A stretch of DNA of 64,000 nt, from NCBI RefSeq assembly GCF_019703515.2, contig NC_059373.1, forward strand, positions 12,187,281 to 12,251,280, written 5' to 3'. Numbering within the stretch: position 1 is the first letter of the stretch; every line of letters starts with the position of its first letter. The stretch comes from Myxocyprinus asiaticus. Taxonomy: Eukaryota; Chordata; Actinopteri; Cypriniformes; Catostomidae. This document shows, one piece after another, positions 21,298 through 30,839 of this stretch. The notes below the pieces were generated by a model that had not been told where the DNA came from, searched no databases, and saw nothing but the letters and a program-made list of their open reading frames with translations. Made by a program: the position numbers and the translations under genes.

Positions 21298-22060
21298 GTC
21301 AGACTACTTAGGGTAAGTTGTCACAATAGGAACCTGCCGTAATTTTTTTAAAAGCTATTTATAGGCCATTTAAGGGTTTTTTCAGTCAAATTTAAACAGC
21401 AAAACAATTATAAAAAAAAAAAAAAAAAAAAAAACAGAGTCATGAAACAACATACCTGTAAAAGGTAACAGTGTATAAACATATCAAACCGTTGTTTTAT
21501 AAGGTTGTTTTATACAATATAGGGTACTTTGTCAAAATGGTTACTTGCCATTAAATAACCGAAACAGCCTTTTAAAGGATATTAAATGGCTATTAATTTT
21601 TCCACTGTGAAATTAAAACCGTAAAAGAATAAAGTACAATTACTGAATGCAATTTATTACATAAATGCAAAAGGTATCATAAAAATATGAAAAAACTGGT
21701 TTATATGGTTGTTTTTACTATCTGAGGCAAGTTGTCACAATGGTATCCTGCCATGAAATAGCCTATTCAGCCTCTTAAAGGCTATTTAATGGCCTTTTCC
21801 CCCTGTGAAATGTAAACAGTAAAACAATTATGAAGCAAAAGAAAAAAGAATCCTGAAACAAACATATATGCAAAAGTTAACATAAAAATATTAAAACATT
21901 AGTTTATATGGTTATTTTATACTATAAGGGGCAAGTTGTCACAATGGGAAACTGCCATTAAATAACCTAAAAAGCGTTTAAAGGCTATTTAATGTTTTGT
22001 TATATTTTAAAAAATAAAATATTAAAACAATGTTTTATCCAACAGATGTTGTAATTAATA
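21298..22060. repeat. Diverged tandem array, about 204-bp unit, four copies
   Basis: Four successive units each start with a variant of GGGGCAAGTTGTCACAATGG (about 21309, 21521, 21723, 21927). Each continues with a CCTGCC(A/G)T-AA block, AAAGGCTATTTAATGG, an AACAGTAAAACAATTA block, and GTTTATATGGTTGTTTTATAC. Spacing is about 204-214 bp. The units are clearly diverged, so this is an old local amplification. A poly-A run (21412-21436) sits in the first unit. No ORF or function is visible. Confidence 0.75.
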
Positions 22061-22640
22061 AAAGGCATGGTATTACAAAAAGATTACAATTAATAATGTT
22101 TGATATACATATTTATATTTTGCACTTTTTATTCTTTTCTTTATCATTTTATTTTTTATTTCTTGTTTTTCTTATATAAAGTGCCTTGCAAATCTACATT
22201 TAAAGGTGCTATAGACAAATAAAGTTTATTATTATTAATATTATTTTAAAAAACACATGTGACAGCCTGCCCCAATTTAACATCAGTTGTCCTGTCCTTT
22301 CATTTGGAATTTTTGTTTGGAGGATAGAATTCGCAATAAATAAATATATATATATATATATATTTTATGAAAGTTTTGACAAATGTTTTAAACCAACATA
22401 AAAAAATACTGCTATTGAAAACAAACATTTGTGTAATTGGATTTTTGGCTGAAAGTTACTGAGATACTATAGCCTGTGTGGAAACTTGCCCCAGACTCAC
22501 CTATAATATTTCATTTTTCAAGTGCAGTCATACAATATCTTTGTGAGGCTCATGGAATGCCAGTGTTTATCGATATTTACATTTGTGTTTTAAACAAAAA
22601 CAAACTCTGTGGATGCTCACAAATGTAGAGGTACACCCCA
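22061..22640. other. Intergenic, (TA)n at 22343-22364
   Basis: AT-rich non-coding DNA containing a short TA microsatellite. AACTTGCCCCAGACTCACC near 22486 resembles the reverse complement of the array start, suggesting further decayed copies. No gene is seen. Confidence 0.5.
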
Positions 22641-22990
22641 CATATTTCTTTAATTAAGGCTTTGGCCCGTTATCTCTCCATTGTCTCCATTGCTTTGACA
22701 GCTGTACTGCAAAGATGCCGCTGTCCTCGGCAGACTGCTGGTTGCCAATTAACCAGTGAAAGGGACCCGGCATCCACACCCACCTCAGCTGGCAGCTGCC
22801 CAATTTACAACCGGTGTGTCACCATGTGTCTGTAAGTGGGCTGATCTACACGTGTCACAGCTGAAGTTTGCAGTCTGCTGAGACCGTGGATGGACAGATA
22901 GTGCCAGCCCAACCTCACCCAGCCCCCCCTTCCTCCTCTTCTCTTCCTCAGCTGATCAAGGACACTCCTATCAGCATGAGCACAGAGAGG
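22640..22990. promoter_or_regulatory. Candidate conserved regulatory element D
   Basis: A balanced-composition block with TTTAATTAAGGC (22650), CTTTGACAGCTGTAC (22693, TALE/Meis-like TGACAG next to an E-box) and TGCCAATTAACC (22743). No repeat features are visible. An enhancer role is inferred from motif density only. Confidence 0.32.
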
Positions 22991-23617
22991 GGCCATCCAT
23001 CAGGGCAGATGCGTAATAGAAACACTGTGTGACAATGGTCATCTGTGTCGAAAACAACAGGCTATGAACATCCTGTGACGTGCTACAAGGAGATGGTGGA
23101 GCGGAGGTGATAAAAGCAGGAATTGAGACAAAGAAAGAGAGCATGAAAAGTTATTGGAAGTAGAGACTGAAAAATGATTTTGAAAGACAAGGGATGGTAA
23201 AATAAATACATTTGTTTTTGTGACTATGGCCACTGGAGAACAGGACACCCCTGCAGCCTCCAGGGTGTGGGGAAGAGCCCAAACCTATGTGGGAGCACCC
23301 TCACTATGTTATGAGCCAATTATTTTATGGAGAAATTTGCCTATTCACTGTAATAATAATAATAATAATAGATTTAACTGGAAAAGAATGTACAAATGCT
23401 TGAGTAAAAAAAAAGTAAAGTTCATTAGTTAACTGTTAGTTACCTTTCCATGTAGCAGCCCTACTGTTTGTCTCCATTAGTGATACTATTTCACCCCAGC
23501 ACAAACGCTTGTACGTGATAGGGCCCCCTAGATTTGCGCTACATCACTGACTACAGCTACGTTCACACAGCAGCAGAATACGGTTGGGAGGGACAGCTGC
23601 ATTCAGTAATGTCTCTG
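22991..23617. other. Intergenic, short (AAT)n at 23351-23370
   Basis: Non-coding sequence up to the left end of a DIRS element. A short trinucleotide repeat is the only clear feature. Confidence 0.55.
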
Positions 23618-23960
23618 GTTACTCATGTAACCTTGGTTCCCTAAATTGAATGGGATTGAGACATTGCAGTGAACGCTATGGGGAAATTTCTTTTCCATGA
23701 CCTAGTTGAAGCCCTTGTATCATAACGCTAATCTTAAGTTTTGCAATGATGTTTGAGCCCCGCCCTTTTAGATGTGCATTTGCCCTATATAAGCGGGCGA
23801 TCAAACATAATTTCTTCCGAATTTTCTGACTGAGGGACAAGAACGCGTTGCTCGTTCCCTTCAACTCAATGAACCAAGGTTACATGAGTAACTGGGGATG
23901 TTCCTTATCGATTCAGTTCACTTGACATTGCAATGAAAGCTATAGGGAATGGAGTCCCAT
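23618..23960. repeat. DIRS-A left terminus with hairpin arms and TATA box
   Basis: Contains a perfect 22-bp inverted pair, 23618-23639 against 23871-23892, enclosing about 230 bp. The loop has a TATA-like CTATATAAGC at 23785. Further right, ATTGCAATGAAAGCTATAGG (23926) is a variant of ATTGCAGTGAACGCTATGG (23665). The same layout is found at the left end of DIRS copy B, so it is a property of the lineage. Confidence 0.8.
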
Positions 23961-24250
23961 CACGCCGCACTACGTAGTGTCATACCCTAAGATGTTCCAG
24001 GGTAGAAACACTTATAAGAATATGTATATGAGGTCACGGGCCCTTCGGGCAGTGACTTATATGTCTTCAAGTGTGTATGAAAATGAATAACCCCACAAGT
24101 TGAAGTGCTTGTGACTTCTAGTGGGAGTAAATTGGATAGCGGCCTACACAGGTGGCTGTATTAAAATTATAACAGGCAGCCCACCCGTAATAAGGAGCTC
24201 GGGCTCACCCGCTGGGTGATGGAATAGTAAGCTCTCTAGACAGAGAGGAC

Positions 24251-24669
24251 TCACGAAGTGATGGACGCCACATCTAGGTTCAGCAAAGACCATCCTGCTG
24301 CAAAGCATATATCCTGTAGGGATATACCATTTGTCCATGCCCATGAGGAACCCATGCCTCTAGTTGAATGTGCCTTTATGCCAATAGGGCATCTAACGGC
24401 CTGTGACTCATAAACGAGGGCACTTGCATTACCGATCCAGTGAGTGAGCCTTTGTTTGGAGATGGACATGCCTTTTGTACATCTTCCATAACAAACGAAG
24501 AGCTGATCTGACAGTTAAACTGGCGAGTGCGCTCCACGCACATGTGTGATGCCCACGCAGGGCATAATAAATGCGCTAACTGCTCCTCATCTGAATTAGA
24601 CGGTGGAGAATAGAAAGCTTGCAGGTGCATTGTCTGAGCCCTGAAGGGCGTTGAAATCACCTCAGGCAC
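24251..24669 (-). pseudogene. DIRS-A tyrosine recombinase C-terminal remnant
   Basis: Two overlapping frames (24669-24376 and 24469-24251) carry the recombinase core in pieces. The second contains SKQRLTHWI and IKAHSTRGMGSSWAW, where HSTR is the HxxR box of the catalytic domain, followed by LQDICFAAGWS. The region expected to hold the catalytic Tyr is lost in a frameshift. Close similarity to copy B (30840-31850) supports the call. Confidence 0.75.
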
Positions 24670-24723
24670 ATAGCCATTTTTGGGTTTGATGGTGGCTTTT
24701 GAAAGCCTGCAAAGTGATGTTCA

Positions 24724-25305
24724 TCACAGACTGAGCCAGTTCGGGCTCGTTCGCTGTGCTCCGTTCAGGGGCCATACGTGTAGGTTCCACAGCTCCGGCT
24801 GGGGATGCCAAATCGTGCCCTGCGCTTGAGAGAGCAGATCCCTTCTTAGCGGTATTTCCCATGTAGGGCTGCCTAATAACTCCATCATTTCCGGAAACCA
24901 TGGCTGGTTGGGCCATTTTGGCACAACCAACAGAACCGTTTCCTTGTCCTCTCGGACTTTGCTGATGACAGAGTGGAGAAGACTTACCGGGGGAAATGCA
25001 TATTTGTGTTTCGTCGGCCAGTTGTGGGCCAAGGCATCCACAACAAGCGGGACTTGAAACATATAATACCAAAGAGTGCAGTGTGCTGTCTCTGTGGAGG
25101 CAAATAGTTTGACTTCCGCTTTGCCAAACATTTCCCAAATCCTCAGAACCATCTGAATATGAAGTCTTTGCCGCAGTTCAGATGGCCTGGAACATATGTC
25201 ACGCACAGGGAGAGCCCAATTTACGCTTAGAAAACTCCTGATGTTGCTATAACAATGCAAAAAGCACTTACCAGAGCTTGAAGTGAAAATCAGTTCTCCT
25301 TTCAT
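24724..25305 (-). pseudogene. DIRS-A RT/RNase H C-terminal fragment
   Basis: A 193-residue open frame containing KAEVKLFASTETAHCTLWY and HKYAFPPVSLLHSVISKVRE, the region following RNase H in DIRS pol proteins. Copy B has matching words (QVDLFTSQESSLCPLWY and KYAFPPVSQLAQTLCKVRE). All RT and RNase H catalytic motifs lie upstream and are absent here. Confidence 0.75.
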
Positions 25306-25309
25306 GTTT

Positions 25310-26020
25310 AATTAATCAATCGCTCGATCATGCAGAACATCTCAGGTTTTTAAATCCATAAGGATCTCTTTCTTAATGGTGATGTGACAGTGACAGCCGT
25401 CTCGTCAGCAAGATCTTGCGCTCTTCGCTTTCTAATTACATACATCACTTAAAGCGTGATTGTGTCACTCAAGGCCAGCTAGAAGGCCTGGACTGGGACA
25501 TGTCCTAGACCACAACCACCAAGAACAAATAAATCAATCTGATTGGCTGATGAATCTGACAATCTGACTTTAGATGCCTATTCACTGCAGTGTTGAGGGA
25601 TTCTGTGGAAATTCTGAAGGCCTGATGGGGTGGAGCTCAGACTCACATGCTGCTTCGGCTAAGGAGCATGGCTTCGGGCATGTGATTTGTGAAACAGGTG
25701 TCACACTTTTCTTGTGTAAGAATAAATTCTGATTGGATAAACTTTTTGTTTTTTGCTGTTCATTTGTAGATGAATTAGGAGTGGAAAGCGACTGAAAATA
25801 CATAGGCAAAAAGGTAAATGAGAATGAAAGGATGAAAAAATATTTATTTATTAGGCATATTACGCCAGCAGAGAAAGCTTTGCTGGCCCTGATAAATCGC
25901 CACTGATATACTGTATAGTTGAGTGCATACATTTGTATTCCCCATAAGTTTTCACACCCCTTTCAGAATTTATACAAATATGAGAGATAAAAGATATTTT
26001 ATATATTATTAAAAAATAAT
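25310..26020. other. Sequence replacing the middle of DIRS-A, unidentified
   Basis: No recombinase, RT or gag similarity is visible. It contains a short more balanced block at 25460-25690. It may be inserted or rearranged DNA; its origin is unknown. Confidence 0.45.
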
Positions 26021-26139
26021 GTGGTACCTACACGCCGTATCGGCGATCATGCCAAATTAACAAAAACATTTAAAAAGAGAGGGAAAAGGCCAACACGCAG
26101 TGGCAGCAGGAGAGAAAGAGGAGAGAGAGAGAAAAAAAT

Positions 26140-26533
26140 TTACTTGCCGGTTCTCCGATACGCCGTAGCCTGGTCCTCAGCCACTCCTCCACCCTCTGAT
26201 GGACGACAGCCGTGCCTCCCTGGGCGGATTGGAGGCAGTCCTCCAGCCCCAGGTGGATTGAATGCCCCTCTGCGTTTTTGGTAGACGGAAGGGGTCTCCC
26301 CCGCCCCTGGCGGTTGGCCAGGAGCCCCTCCCCGCTCGCGGTCAGCGGTCTCAGACCCCGCCGCGTTACAGCGGCTGGTAGGGGTCTCCTCCGCTGCTGG
26401 CAGTTCCTCCGCTTTCAGGCGGCCGGGCTCCTCCTTCCCCCGGCGGATGGCCGCGGCTGCCTCTTTGGGGTGGATGGTAGTGGCAAGGACTCTACTACGA
26501 TGCATCCCTCCTCCTTCCCGGGTTTCGACACCA
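26140..26533 (-). pseudogene. Open leader/gag-like stretch of the LTR element
   Basis: The minus-strand frame following the primer site is open to 26140 and is rich in Ala, Gly, Pro, Arg and Glu (AEELPAAEETPTSRC and PGQPPGAGETPSV). It could be the start of a gag product or only GC-rich leader. No matrix, capsid or zinc-knuckle motif is visible. Confidence 0.3.
26516..26533 (-). other. tRNA primer-binding site
   Basis: Read on the minus strand this is TGGTGTCGAAACCCGGGA, one base after the LTR end. The leading TGG complements a tRNA CCA tail, as expected of a minus-strand primer site. The tRNA identity was not determined. Confidence 0.7.
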
Positions 26534-26534
26534 G

Positions 26535-26768
26535 TGTAACACATCAATGGAAAAGAGGAGACGAGAACCGGCTTGATAATATAAATAATAGTTTAATTAA
26601 AAACTGAACCAAAAAGACAAACACACACAGGTGTCGGACAGCTGTCCGTAACTCTCTCTCTGTCACACTGCCATCACCAGTCGGTCTTTATTCATCTCGG
26701 GCTAATCAGCCTGATTAGGGGCCGGGTGTGTAGAATCACGACCCGGCCCCGCCCTCCGCCCTGCCACA
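26535..26768 (-). repeat. LTR, 234 bp
   Basis: Minus-strand sequence starting TGTGGCAGGGCGG and ending TGTTACA, so it has TG...CA termini. It includes ATGAATAAAGACC, with an AATAAA polyadenylation signal at about 26685. The primer-binding site follows at the expected spacing. No matching second LTR was found in the window. Confidence 0.78.
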
Positions 26769-26841
26769 GTATAATATGCATATAGTAGTCTGTTGCCTTC
26801 TTGAGCATCAGTGAATGTTTGCACATTGAATGAGTCCCTCA

Positions 26842-26843
26842 CA

Positions 26844-26890
<47 letters not shown>
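26842..26890. repeat. (TA)n microsatellite
   Basis: A TA dinucleotide run of about 48 bp, directly visible. Confidence 0.95.
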
Positions 26891-26894
<4 letters not shown>

Positions 26895-27542
26895 AAAAAA
26901 TCATAGTCTTTCTTTACCATGACTAGATGGTCCAGACACAAAGACTGCAAGATTGCAAATTGAATGAAATCCCAGATGCAGCTGATTGTGCTACTACAAT
27001 CTCAATCAATAATAACCAGGGATAAAAAAGATTTGGTACATAACACAGGACATTTAAATATAAACAAGCCTGAAATACACATGGGACAACTATTTTGAAA
27101 TGTCTGCACTCCCAGTTGTGATCTCACTGACGGCTGATTTGCTGAGAAAGTGACTTGAATTCAAACTGCTGGCCTGAGCTCCTGATTTCAAACGAGCTCT
27201 TGTCGGGTGATTCATTATAAAGACTCAGTTCAAAAATTTGAAATTGGTTCATGAATCGGACTTCATGGCTCGCTGGTTGGTTGTTGCATGCAGCCAGCGA
27301 GCTCATATCATCAACAGAAAGGGTGAAAAGCGGCACAAGACAAACTGGCGCTGTAAATATGTATTCAGTAACTCACAAGATGATATCTGAGAAAACTGCA
27401 CATGAACACACACAACCCGACTGTCACTAATGGCAACTAGATTTTAATTATTGTCGCAATCATTTGTTTTTGGTCACATTTGCGACCATTTTAGTCGCAG
27501 TCTGGAGCCCTGTATAGTGTTTTACATCACTTGGACAGAATA
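26891..27542. other. Unidentified sequence inside DIRS-A
   Basis: AT-rich DNA with a mildly palindromic patch at 27120-27310 (repeated GACTTGAATTC/GATTTCAAACG words). There is no recognisable protein or terminal repeat. It separates the DIRS gag start from the LTR fragment. Confidence 0.4.
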
Positions 27543-27812
27543 TTACATATATACATATATATATATCAAAGGATATAGCTCTTGCCTGGATACTACGGGA
27601 AGTGGGTCGATGTCTCTACCATATCCGGCGTTGAGGCATAGAGACTTCTTCACTGGAACACTAGAGGGGGCGGGTGAATCATTCGCTGCAGACGCAGATG
27701 CAGAGTCAGGCGAAGAATGTCCTGATGCATCTGCAGGGAATCTCATGCACTGATGGGTGTCTGTCAATGATGAAGAGAGGGCTGATCCAGATGCGTAGTC
27801 AAGACTAGGCAA
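27543..27812 (-). pseudogene. DIRS-A gag-like ORF, N-terminal fragment
   Basis: A minus-strand frame starting MPSLDYASGSALSSSLTD, Ser/Ala/Asp-rich, located just inside the right inverted terminus where DIRS ORF1 begins. It runs into simple-sequence codons near 27545 and ends. No structured domain is present. It is assigned by position and by the matching acidic Ser/Ala-rich start of copy B. Confidence 0.5.
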
Positions 27813-27843
27813 AGTTGGCTTTAAAGGAAGAAAATCATAAGAT

Positions 27844-27945
27844 TGGCGTTATGATACAAGGGCTTCAACTAGGTCGTGGAAAAGGAATTTCCCCATAGCG
27901 TTCATTGAAATGTCAAGTGAACTGAATCGATAGGAAACCAAAGTG
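27844..27945. repeat. DIRS-A right inverted terminus
   Basis: Reverse complement of the left terminus: AAGATTGGCGTTATGATACA, then AGGGCTTCAACTAGGTC, then AATTTCCCCATAGCG correspond to 23733-23665 with few mismatches. TGTCAAGTGAACTGAATCGA corresponds to about 23927-23908. Confidence 0.82.
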
Positions 27946-27953
27946 ACTGTTGT

Positions 27954-28317
27954 GAGACCTGAACATTAAAAAAATTAGTTTGATTAGCCTGTGCTTTGTA
28001 AATGGAACCACAGTAGAAAACTATATTGTCATAGAATGTGTGCCACACACAAAGCATTTTTTCCGTTAACTCAAAGAAACTGAGATATGAGCTTTTTAGG
28101 TTTTAGATCCAGTTTCTGTTTTCCACTGGAGCTGCTCCCATCAGATTTGTGGTCTAGGCATGACCCCAAATGCTGGGCTGTACACGCCATTAAAGTAAAA
28201 CACTTTTGTGGCTACTCAGAGTTCGAGAAGACTGATTTTACAGTGAAATTGAAAACAGTAGTTTGACTTCTCTTTTGCTAAAATAATTTAAAAAAGTGTT
28301 TACTGAAATGCCAAACA
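27954..28317. other. Intergenic, nothing recognised
   Basis: Non-coding DNA between the DIRS right end and a SINE-like block. No repeats or exons identified. Confidence 0.5.
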
Positions 28318-28680
28318 CTGAGCCCACTGGCCAAAGCGGTAAGTGTTGTTGGGCGTTGGGCGTGTGAGCTCCATTTTCCGGGTGTAATATCTAGGGGAGC
28401 CAGAAGTGAATTGTAAAATGAGTTGTTTTCAGATGTACATGCTACAATACAGTGAAAAGGAATGCATATTTGATAAACTGTACTCTCCAACCCAAGTCCC
28501 AAACCTAAATCCAACCATCAGTGGAGTAAAAATGTAATATTTGAGGGAAAAATTACAACCTCTGAATTGTGCTCATCGCTGATTATGCGAATGTGATTAC
28601 TTTCTGGCTTCAATGCGGGATCTGAACCTGGGTCTCCCACAGTGCTGACACAGTGTGCTTCTGGTCACGCCACAAGGGAA
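28318..28680 (-). mobile_element. tRNA-derived SINE-like element, possible
   Basis: On the minus strand, GTGGCGTGACCAGAAGCAC (from 28673) resembles a Pol III A-box region. GGTTCAGATCCC at about 28617 is a good B box at suitable spacing. The downstream body has no clear end. Family unknown. Confidence 0.38.
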
Positions 28681-28749
28681 GGTGAACAAACTGGAGCCGA
28701 TGCAAACATGTCTGAAAGGAGATGCTGCTTGTCAGTGAGTCCACATAAT

Positions 28750-29278
28750 GGGCTCTATATTCATGACTGCGCTAATTCAAAGTGCAATTTTCTTGCCAGA
28801 GCAAAGTGCAAATGGGCATGGGTGGGTGTGTTTGTGCTATTTGTGGGTGTATGCATGTAAACCATGGGTGTATTGTATGTTAATGAAGTGGCGCAATGTG
28901 GTCATACATTGTGGCTGGTCATATACATTGCGGTCCGGAGCAGCGCAGACGACAAACCGAGCAGGGAATGCATTGTATACAGCCCCTTTATACTATCAAA
29001 TTCATATGAATGGGCTATCTTCACTTATAGCAGTTTTGCTTGGCAGGAAATTCTATACATAACAGAACACAGAAACTGCAATAACAGGAGAAGAACTCCG
29101 TAGAATTAAATTGGGTCAAATTGCACTAGACCCAGCAGTTAGAGCTTTACATGCATGGTTTTGCCAACCCACTTGCACTTAGACTTAGCGCATGCTTGCA
29201 CAAAAATATCACAACTTCATGGCAATGCCCACTGACTTTGTGGTATGCTTAACGCATAGTGCTCTTAAAATAGGGCCC
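28750..29278. mobile_element. MITE with GGGCCCTATTTTAA-type ends
   Basis: Left end GGGCTCTATATTCATGACTG (28750) and inverted right end GTGCTCTTAAAATAGGGCCC (ending 29278) bound 529 bp. The interior holds GCGCTAA/TTAGCGC-type words and no transposase. The end type matches an abundant fish MITE style. Confidence 0.6.
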
Positions 29279-29318
29279 AATGTGGCCGATCATAGGGTAC
29301 TGGAACTCTCGGAAACTA

Positions 29319-29708
29319 AGGATGTGCACGAGTAATCGAGTAATAGAATATTCGTTCTGGACCAGCTACTCGAGTTTTAAAAACACTACTCTAATATTGC
29401 AAATTCATTTTCCTGTCTGCAATTGCCTGCAGTGAGCAGTGCTGAATTACACAGTTTTCACACTGAATCTCTCACCAAAACTCGCAGTTACAATTGAGTC
29501 CACTGGGGGCGCTGTGGATGTGTGTCGTTGAGGTGTTGAGTGAGAGAAGAAGATGCAATGGTGTCTGTGTTTTTGAACAAAGCCAAGTGAGGCAATACTT
29601 GTAATGTTTTGATCCTTATTGAAATCTGCTCTATTTGTATTCTGTTCCTGTTGGAGTTATGCAAACCAACGGACGAGGATCTGCTTTTATTAGTGGAAAG
29701 AAAACGTA
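29319..29708. mobile_element. Older repeat split by DIRS-B, left part
   Basis: Begins GGATGTGCACGAGTAATCGA (about 29320) and runs up to the DIRS-B terminus. The right part (35247-35733) ends with GGACTACAAAATTACTC and TGCCCACCCC, roughly the inverted counterpart (GTGCAC...GAGTAAT against ATTACTC...TGCCCA). This suggests a DNA transposon, possibly hAT-like, into which DIRS-B inserted. The inverted ends are weak. Confidence 0.38.
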
Positions 29709-30030
29709 CTGGTTACTTGCATAACCTCCATTCCCTGATGGAGGGAACGAGACGTTGTGTCGATGTAGTGACACTAGGGGTCACTCTTGGGAGCCCGAAA
29801 CACCTCTGGTCTTTGATAAAAGGCCAATGAAAATTGGCGAGTGGAATTTGCATGCCACTCCCCCAGACATACGGGTATAAAAGGAGCTGGTATGCAACCA
29901 CTCATTCAGGTTTTATGCTGATGAGCCGAGAATAGGTCTGGCCTTTTCAGCGGGTAGTTCAGCGTTGTGGCAGGAGGGACACAAAGTCTCATTCCCTCCA
30001 TCAGGGAATGGAGGTTACGCAAGTAACCAG
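29709..30030. repeat. DIRS-B left terminus, 43-bp hairpin arms with TATA box
   Basis: 29709-29751 and 29988-30030 are reverse complements over 43 bp with two mismatches. Each arm also contains a small palindrome (TCCCTGATGGAGGGA). The enclosed segment carries a plus-strand TATAAAAGG at 29875. The layout parallels DIRS-A's left end with different sequence, pointing to conserved terminal architecture. Confidence 0.85.
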
Positions 30031-30033
30031 GAC

Positions 30034-30088
30034 GTTCCCTATCTGTCACTCACTCGACGTTGTGTCGATGTAGTGACACTAGAGGTCC
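30034..30088. repeat. DIRS-B left copy of inverted terminal repeat
   Basis: TGTCACTCACTCGACGTTGT, then CGATGTAGTGACACTAGAGG. The inverted copy is at 35190-35244 with few mismatches. A related same-direction copy of the second half is at 29752-29785. Confidence 0.85.
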
Positions 30089-30839
30089 CTATACAAAACG
30101 CCGCAACTGGCTGAACTGTGTTACGTGAACTGGCGGTGTGTGATGGGCAGACAACTGTGTGCTTCGTAGCCAGTGCACCAGGTTGACACGCAACCTCCCC
30201 CAACATAGTTATGAGTGTCGAATGGCCCTTTGGGGACAAGTCGACTACCCAAAAGATAGAGACAGGCTAACCCAGTCGTGGCCTCTTTTCCCCTTCTTTT
30301 TTTCCACTCCCTAAAAAACAAGGGGGAATATCCGACTGGGCCGCCAGGTCTAGTCGGGGGGTGTCCCTCCCAAGGGGAGGACACCGCAGAGACCACACCT
30401 CGCCCAAAGAGAGGGGGGCATATTTAAGTGGAAAATACGTCACATGGTCTTGCCGACCCTGTGAAGAGTCTCATGGTAGATCCTACCCAATGGGGGAGGG
30501 GTTACTACAAACATGGAGACTGTGGCAGAGGGGGCTCTGCCAAAAGAAGATGCAGTTTGCCAACAGGGAAACGAATTAGTGGAAGATATTCATCGCATGG
30601 GGTTAACTTACAGGGAACCACCACATGCGGAGCACCTACCCCAGAGCAGGGCTCTTAGTTAGCACGTGTACTGAGCCGGCAGCTAGTCTCTCTGAAAACT
30701 CGACTGCCACAGGGCTCGGAGGAAGTCAACCAGGAACATAGTTTGTGAACACTACTGGGAATTAATGGCGCACGTCTTCAGCTCAGAGGAGGTGAAACAC
30801 GCTATGTGCAAGCAATACACCCGGCCGGCTATCCTGGGC
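30089..30839 (-). other. DIRS-B 3' non-coding region
   Basis: Sequence downstream of the recombinase gene, between its stop and the left terminus. It contains GC-rich words but no motif I can assign. DIRS elements carry an internal complementary region here that templates circle closure; I could not delimit it. Confidence 0.45.

Larger units (their letters stand above)
26021..26768 (-). mobile_element. LTR retrotransposon 5' fragment (LTR, primer site, leader)
   Basis: On the minus strand an LTR (26768-26535) is followed by a tRNA primer-binding site (26533-26516) and a GC-rich leader running to about 26021, inside DIRS copy A. No protease, RT or second LTR is present, so it is a 5' fragment of a larger element or a small non-autonomous one. 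The leader is far more GC-rich than its surroundings, marking it as foreign. Confidence 0.7.
23618..27953 (-). mobile_element. DIRS-like tyrosine-recombinase retrotransposon, copy A, decayed
   Basis: A minus-strand element recognised by inverted ends and protein remnants. The left end (23618-23960) and right end (27844-27945) share an inverted block (around AACGCTATGGGGAAATT and AGTTGAAGCCCTTGTATCAT). Between them, 5' to 3' on the minus strand, lie a gag-like N-terminus (27812-27543), foreign sequence (27542-25310), the RT/RNase H C-terminus (25305-24724) and a tyrosine recombinase C-terminus (24669-24251). DIRS elements replicate through circular DNA and integrate with the recombinase, leaving no target duplication. 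Most of gag and RT is missing and frames are broken, so this copy is dead. Confidence 0.72.

Noticed and set aside
26021..26607. GC-rich plus-strand ORFs (87 and 131 codons)
   Set aside because: They run antisense to the LTR-element leader; no protein family is recognisable.
26702..26950. 82-codon ORF with a long YIYIYI stretch
   Set aside because: The middle is a translated (TA)n microsatellite; the same applies to ORFs at 49846 and 59922.
28542..28680. Genuine tRNA gene on the minus strand
   Set aside because: A B box is present but no full cloverleaf or anticodon stem could be built; a SINE head is more likely.
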